A program made the translations under genes and the position numbers. Positions 60,840-64,000 of a DNA stretch of 64,000 bases are shown here, piece by piece (position 1 is the first letter of the stretch; each line of letters opens with the position of its first letter). Below the pieces are notes generated by a model, which worked only from the letters and a program-made list of their open reading frames with translations, did not search any database and was not told the DNA's origin. This DNA is from DATJFQ01 sp035492775. GTDB taxonomy: Bacteria; Acidobacteriota; Vicinamibacteria; Vicinamibacterales; 2-12-FULL-66-21. The DNA lies in assembly GCA_035492775.1 (NCBI GenBank), contig DATJIW010000051.1:38311-102310 (forward strand), read 5' to 3'.

Positions 60840-61252
60840 CGCGACGTGTTCCGTAAGTCTCTACGCTATACGTAAACCCGTTGGGGGGAGGGCGCGGAGA
60901 CCCTTCGGGGGGGAGAGGCCGGGGAGGGTTAACTGAGAGGCCACGGAGGCCACGGAGCGCTTAACCATTAAGGGCACGAAGCTCCAGAGACCACGGTGTT
61001 CAGGGGACCGAGCTCAGTGGGCGTGAACTGTTGAGTTCAAGGCACTTGGAATCACGTGCTCGACGGCGTTTCATTCATGGTTAGACGCGGCCTGTAACCC
61101 TCGCCGCAGCCCAATACCTCCGCGGCCACTCAGTTAACCGTCCCCCGGAAGGGGTACCGTGGCCTCTCACTCTTGCCGGAGCCCAATACTCTCCGTGGCC
61201 TCCGTGGCCTCTTAGTAGATCTCTCTGTCTCTCTGTCTCTCTCTCTCTCCCC
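60840..61252. repeat. Gene-free region with GGCCACGGA repeats, inverted repeats and CT-rich tract
   Basis: About 470 bases without a credible gene. TTAACTGAGAGGCCACGGAGG (60929-60949) is mirrored by its near-perfect reverse complement at 61117-61137. Two related blocks with CCCAATAC then CTCCG(T/C)GGCC lie at 61103-61126 and 61176-61201. The unit CTCCGTGGCCTCCGTGGCC (about 61191-61209) is the reverse complement of the one at 12924-12945. A CT-dinucleotide tract runs from 61219 to 61252. Confidence 0.8.
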
Positions 61253-61292
61253 CTTCCACTCCCTCGCTCATCACCCGCGGCCCCGCGCTTGC

Positions 61293-61298
61293 TATACT
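61293..61298 (+). promoter_or_regulatory. -10 box (TATACT)
   Basis: TATACT ends 10 bases before ATG 61309, so the leader is at most a few bases. Confidence 0.4.
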
Positions 61299-61308
61299 CG
61301 CCCCCGCC

Positions 61309-62802
61309 ATGCGTGCGGCCGTCGTTCTCGTCGCCTCGACGCTCGCGGCCATGCCGTTCGTGCTCGAGGCGCAGGCGCCTCGCACCGCCGACGTCCAGCT
61401 GCAATTCGCGAAACTCCTGATGAACGAGGCGCGTTACCGCGACGCGGTCGACGCGTATCGGCGTGCCCTTGCGCTCTCCGACGGCCTGCAGCTGTCCCAG
61501 GCGCGCACCGGACTCGCGCAGGCGCTGCTGCGGACGGGCGACTTCGCGAGCGCACGCCAGGTGGCCGAAACCGCGGCGTCCGCCGCTCCCGCCGATGCCG
61601 CGATCGCAGCGCTCTATGGCGACACGCTGTGGGCGTCAGGATTGTTCGACGAAGCGGAGCACGCGTATGCGCAGGCGCTCGCGGTGAATCCGGCGGAGGC
61701 GCGGGCCCACCACGGTCGGGCCCGCGCGCTCGCCGCGCACAACCGTCTGGACGAGGCGTTTGCCGAGGCGCAGGAAGCGCTGCGGCTCGCCCCGCGCGAA
61801 GGAGAGTTCCACCACACCGTTGGCGTCATCTACGAGCGGCAGCGCAAGTTCGACGAAGCGGCCGCCGCGTTCGCCAACTACCTCAATCTGTTGCCGAACC
61901 GCGATCGCAGCGATACCGCGGCGTGGACGAAAGCTGAGATCCGCTTTCTCGACGATTTCCACGGCCGCACCCCAATCGACATGGGCCCGGTGAGTCCCGA
62001 CGCGTCGTGGACCGTTCCCGTCCGCATCGTCCATGAAAAGGTGATCGTCAAGGTCCGGGTGAACAAATCGGGGCCGATTGATTTCGTCCTGGATACGGGA
62101 GCGGAGCAGACGGTGTTGACGCGTGACCTCGCTCGCAGCCGCGGTGTCCTCCCGATCACTTACATCCAGAGCGCCGGCGTCGGCGACGTGGGTCTGCGCG
62201 GGCTGCAGGTGGGACGGATCGATACCATGGAGATCGGCGGCCTCACCGTCCGCAACGTTCCGTGCCTCATCAAGAACCCGCCGCTCGGCAACCTGCCGTC
62301 GCGCGAGCCTGAGAGTTTCTCGCCGCTGGCGCTCGGCCTCTCGATGCGAATCGATTATCAGCGCCAGGAACTGGTACTGGCGCGCACGCTGCCCGACGTC
62401 CCGCATGCGACGACGCTGCCGCTGCGCATCTATCGGCTGGCAACGGTTCGGGGGATCGTCAACGGACGCCCGGCGAGCTTTGTTGTCGACACGGGCGGCG
62501 AGGTCATCTCGATCAGTCAATCGACGGCCGGCGCGCTGGCGATTTCGCCGGCGCCGCGCCGGATCCCCCTGCGCGTCTACGGCATGTCCGGGTGGGACAA
62601 GGATGCCTTCCTGCTTCCGGGCATCGATCTGCAGTTCAGTTCGATCGAGTTTCGGCGCATTCCAGTCGTCGTCTTGAACCTCGATGCGCCGAGCGCGCTC
62701 CTGGGCTTCGACGTCGGCGGGATCGTCGGTCACAAATTTTTAAGCCGGTATCGCGTCTCGATCGACATGACTCGCAGCATCCTTGGGCTGGACGGGAACT
62801 GA
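61309..62802 (+). CDS. TPR protein with two retropepsin-like aspartyl protease domains
   Basis: 497 residues. Signal peptide (MRAAVVLVASTLAAMPFVLEA). TPR-type helices occupy about residues 25-220 (AKLLMNEARYRDAVDAYRRALAL; QALAVNPAEARAHHGRARALAAHNRLDEAF). Two retropepsin-like domains follow: VLDTGAEQT (about 262-275) and VVDTGGEVI (about 395-405), each with an Asp-Thr-Gly active-site motif. Two half-sites in one chain would make a complete aspartic protease, like pepsin rather than the viral dimer. Substrate unknown. Confidence 0.87.
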   Translation: MRAAVVLVASTLAAMPFVLEAQAPRTADVQLQFAKLLMNEARYRDAVDAYRRALALSDGLQLSQARTGLAQALLRTGDFASARQVAETAASAAPADAAIAALYGDTLWASGLFDEAEHAYAQALAVNPAEARAHHGRARALAAHNRLDEAFAEAQEALRLAPREGEFHHTVGVIYERQRKFDEAAAAFANYLNLLPNRDRSDTAAWTKAEIRFLDDFHGRTPIDMGPVSPDASWTVPVRIVHEKVIVKVRVNKSGPIDFVLDTGAEQTVLTRDLARSRGVLPITYIQSAGVGDVGLRGLQVGRIDTMEIGGLTVRNVPCLIKNPPLGNLPSREPESFSPLALGLSMRIDYQRQELVLARTLPDVPHATTLPLRIYRLATVRGIVNGRPASFVVDTGGEVISISQSTAGALAISPAPRRIPLRVYGMSGWDKDAFLLPGIDLQFSSIEFRRIPVVVLNLDAPSALLGFDVGGIVGHKFLSRYRVSIDMTRSILGLDGN

Positions 62803-62916
62803 TCTCAGCCGCGGTGACGGCAGCAGAAGACCGGAAGAACAGGGGTTCACATAAGCAGATTTCGCCGGGCTTCTGCGCTCCGTCGCTCTTCGTGGGAAAA
62901 TCGATGCGTGCGGCTG

Positions 62917-63459
62917 CTACTGATTGCGATCGCTTGCCGCGAGCAGATCGCACCGGGCTTCGAGTTCCTTGCGCGCGGTGAGACGGTCTGACCGGCGCGC
63001 CTCGGCGGCGATCACCTTCTGGCGGTCCTCTTCGGTCTCGACGATGAGTCCGGGGATCTGCACGCGCTGGCCGTCGCGCGAGATCGCGACGAACGTCAGG
63101 AACGCGCGGCTGGTCAGCCGGCGGATGCCCGTCGTCGTTTCCTCCGAGAACACCTCGACCTCCACTTCGAGCGATGTGGTCCACGCCGCTGTGACCCTCG
63201 CGCGCAGGATGATGAGATCCCCGACTTTGATCGGGTGAAGGAACTGCAGACCGTCCACTGCCGCCGTGACCAGCAGGCTGCGGGTGTGACGATGACACGC
63301 GATCGCGCCGGCGATATCGATGAGATGCATCACGGTGCCGCCGAGGATGAACCCGAGCGGGTTCGCATCGTTCGGCAGGACGACCTGCACCATCTCGGTT
63401 GCACTCTCGGAGGCGCGCTTCGGCGCCGCCGGCGCCGTGCCGGTCAGTTGTTGTGGCAT
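62917..63459 (-). CDS. Hotdog-fold acyl-CoA thioesterase
   Basis: 180 residues. PNDANPLGFILGGTVMHLIDIAGAIACHRHTR is the YciA/ACOT-like N-terminal motif with the conserved Asn/Asp pair, and VDGLQFLHPIKVGDLIILRARVTAAWTTSLEVEVEVF the following strands. It should hydrolyse acyl-CoAs. The start ATG 63459 lies inside the 3' end of the anti-sigma-like gene (16-base overlap on the same strand), so both are cotranscribed. The C-terminal part is basic and probably helical. The 114 bases before the upstream gene hold nothing I recognise. Confidence 0.9.
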   Translation of the reverse strand: MPQQLTGTAPAAPKRASESATEMVQVVLPNDANPLGFILGGTVMHLIDIAGAIACHRHTRSLLVTAAVDGLQFLHPIKVGDLIILRARVTAAWTTSLEVEVEVFSEETTTGIRRLTSRAFLTFVAISRDGQRVQIPGLIVETEEDRQKVIAAEARRSDRLTARKELEARCDLLAASDRNQ

Positions 63460-63683
63460 TTCGCGTCGATGAAGGACTTCACCGAGAGCCGCAGTTCGGG
63501 CGGAAGGTCTTCCTCGCGGAGCGACCGCAGCATCGACACGGTGCTCTCATACGTGCGGAGCTGCGCGACGCAGCGGGGGCAGCGGCGCAGGTGGTCGTCC
63601 AGTTCGGCCCGCAGGGGGGCAGGGAGCTGCCGCTCGAGGTAGTCCGCAAGCAGCTTCACGACCGAACCGCAGCCGCAGCCCAT
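63444..63683 (-). CDS. Small zinc-finger anti-sigma-like protein (zf-HC2)
   Basis: 79 residues from ATG 63683. CGCGSVVKLLADYLERQLPAPLRAELDDHLRRCPRCVAQLRTYESTVSML contains the H-x3-C-x2-C zinc-finger (HLRRCPRC) of anti-sigma factor N-termini. With no membrane segment it resembles soluble anti-sigma regulators. No sigma factor gene is adjacent in the window; it could lie to the right beyond the edge or elsewhere. It overlaps the thioesterase start. Confidence 0.82.
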   Translation of the reverse strand: MGCGCGSVVKLLADYLERQLPAPLRAELDDHLRRCPRCVAQLRTYESTVSMLRSLREEDLPPELRLSVKSFIDAKCHNN

Positions 63684-63747
63684 GGTCTGATTGTGACACA
63701 GCGCGCGCCGACGATGGAGGTCGGGGTAACTCCCAACTCCCAAGTGA

Positions 63748-63789
63748 AATGGGGACAGTCCCCATTTTTCGCAAAAAATGGGGACAGCC
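63748..63789. repeat. GGGGACAG-type palindrome (REP-like), third copy
   Basis: ATGGGGACAGTCCCCAT is a tight hairpin followed by a T-run and, after GCGAAAAAATG, a further GGGGACAGCC. Same core as at 27814-27943 and 38191-38296 but shorter. Position after the stop of the minus-strand gene at the right edge suggests termination. Confidence 0.8.
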
Positions 63790-63816
63790 TGTTGGGAATA
63801 GGATTGATGCGAGTTC

Positions 63817-64000
63817 CTAGAAGTCGTATCCGATCCAGACGGAGTACTTGGCGCGCCGCAGCCAGTGGCTGCCGCTCGAGTCGCCGTCCAGCGCGGCCCG
63901 ATACGAGTACACGTAATCTTCCCAGTTGCGGTTGAACAGCGTGCGCCACGCCCAGTCGAAATGGATGGGGAAGCCCAGGGCGAACGTCTCCAGGCCGAGG
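63817..64000 (-). CDS. C-terminal part of an outer-membrane protein (cut by window edge)
   Basis: The last 61 codons, ending with TAG (63819-63817). The peptide LGLETFALGFPIHFDWAWRTLFNRNWEDYVYSYR and the final WIGYDF have the aromatic-rich, alternating pattern of an outer-membrane beta-barrel C-terminus. I associate this with the barrel part of large beta-propeller/WD40-like secreted proteins of Acidobacteriota but cannot confirm without the rest. Not a start-containing frame, hence easily overlooked. Confidence 0.65.
   Translation of the reverse strand, partial: LGLETFALGFPIHFDWAWRTLFNRNWEDYVYSYRAALDGDSSGSHWLRRAKYSVWIGYDF

Overview
The window is high-GC DNA (about 64% by eye) with tightly packed genes and reads like a chromosome segment of an Acidobacteriota member, most likely class Vicinamibacteria. 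The reasons are a full-length acidobacterial duplicated orphan permease (ADOP) at 41336-43822, a DUF5777-type beta-barrel, many secreted proteins of unknown function, and several families of short degenerate repeats in the gaps between genes. The taxonomic call is inference; there is no rRNA or phylogenetic marker to settle it. I see no phage, plasmid, integron, IS transposase, CRISPR array, tRNA or rRNA.

Layout. 1-4.2 kb: end of a cytidine deaminase, then mtnA, tsaD, a YjbQ protein, a secreted protein and an HD protein. 4.2-7.9 kb: two adjacent ABC-2 export modules. 8-16 kb: a membrane-anchored protein behind a TetR-like dyad, GGCT-like protein, M28 peptidase, PilZ protein, aldehyde dehydrogenase, a large cloverleaf-like inverted repeat and a hybrid histidine kinase. 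15.7-20.2 kb: a CoA/beta-oxidation operon (two thiolases, an isocitrate/isopropylmalate-type dehydrogenase, a 3-hydroxyacyl-CoA dehydrogenase). 20.4-28.4 kb: TPR protein, folE, a cobalamin-binding-like protein, a Lon-N protein, a MoxR/VWA pair, a phosphodiesterase and a LysM protein. 28.4-41.3 kb: a DPP III-like peptidase, pyruvate dehydrogenase (aceE-aceF-lpd), ammonium transporter, uracil-DNA glycosylase, lipoyl synthase (which serves the PDH complex) and an MBL hydrolase.

43.8-53.9 kb is the metabolic centrepiece: boxR (HTH plus shikimate-kinase-like), divergent from boxC and boxB of the aerobic benzoyl-CoA epoxidation pathway, followed by enoyl-CoA hydratase, aldehyde dehydrogenase, amidohydrolase, kynureninase-like enzyme, 3-hydroxyacyl-CoA dehydrogenase and a second enoyl-CoA hydratase. 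Together these cover most steps from benzoyl-CoA to 3-oxoadipyl-CoA, and the kynureninase/amidohydrolase pair suggests an amino-aromatic feed. boxA and a benzoate-CoA ligase are absent from the window.

53.9-60.4 kb is a minus-strand redox/sensing locus: beta-barrel protein, cupredoxin-like secreted protein, sensor kinase and NtrC-type sigma-54 activator in a tightly coupled operon. It is followed by a sigma-54-like promoter with an upstream tandem palindrome in front of a cupredoxin lipoprotein and a DUF5777 protein. 60.5-64 kb: ferredoxin, repeat-rich gap, a TPR plus double retropepsin-like protein, a hotdog thioesterase, a zinc-finger anti-sigma-like protein and the end of an outer-membrane protein.

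Three themes run through the window: -10 boxes so close to start codons that many messages look leaderless; symmetrical -10 elements shared by divergent genes; and dispersed degenerate heptamer and palindromic repeats, some of which have entered coding sequence.
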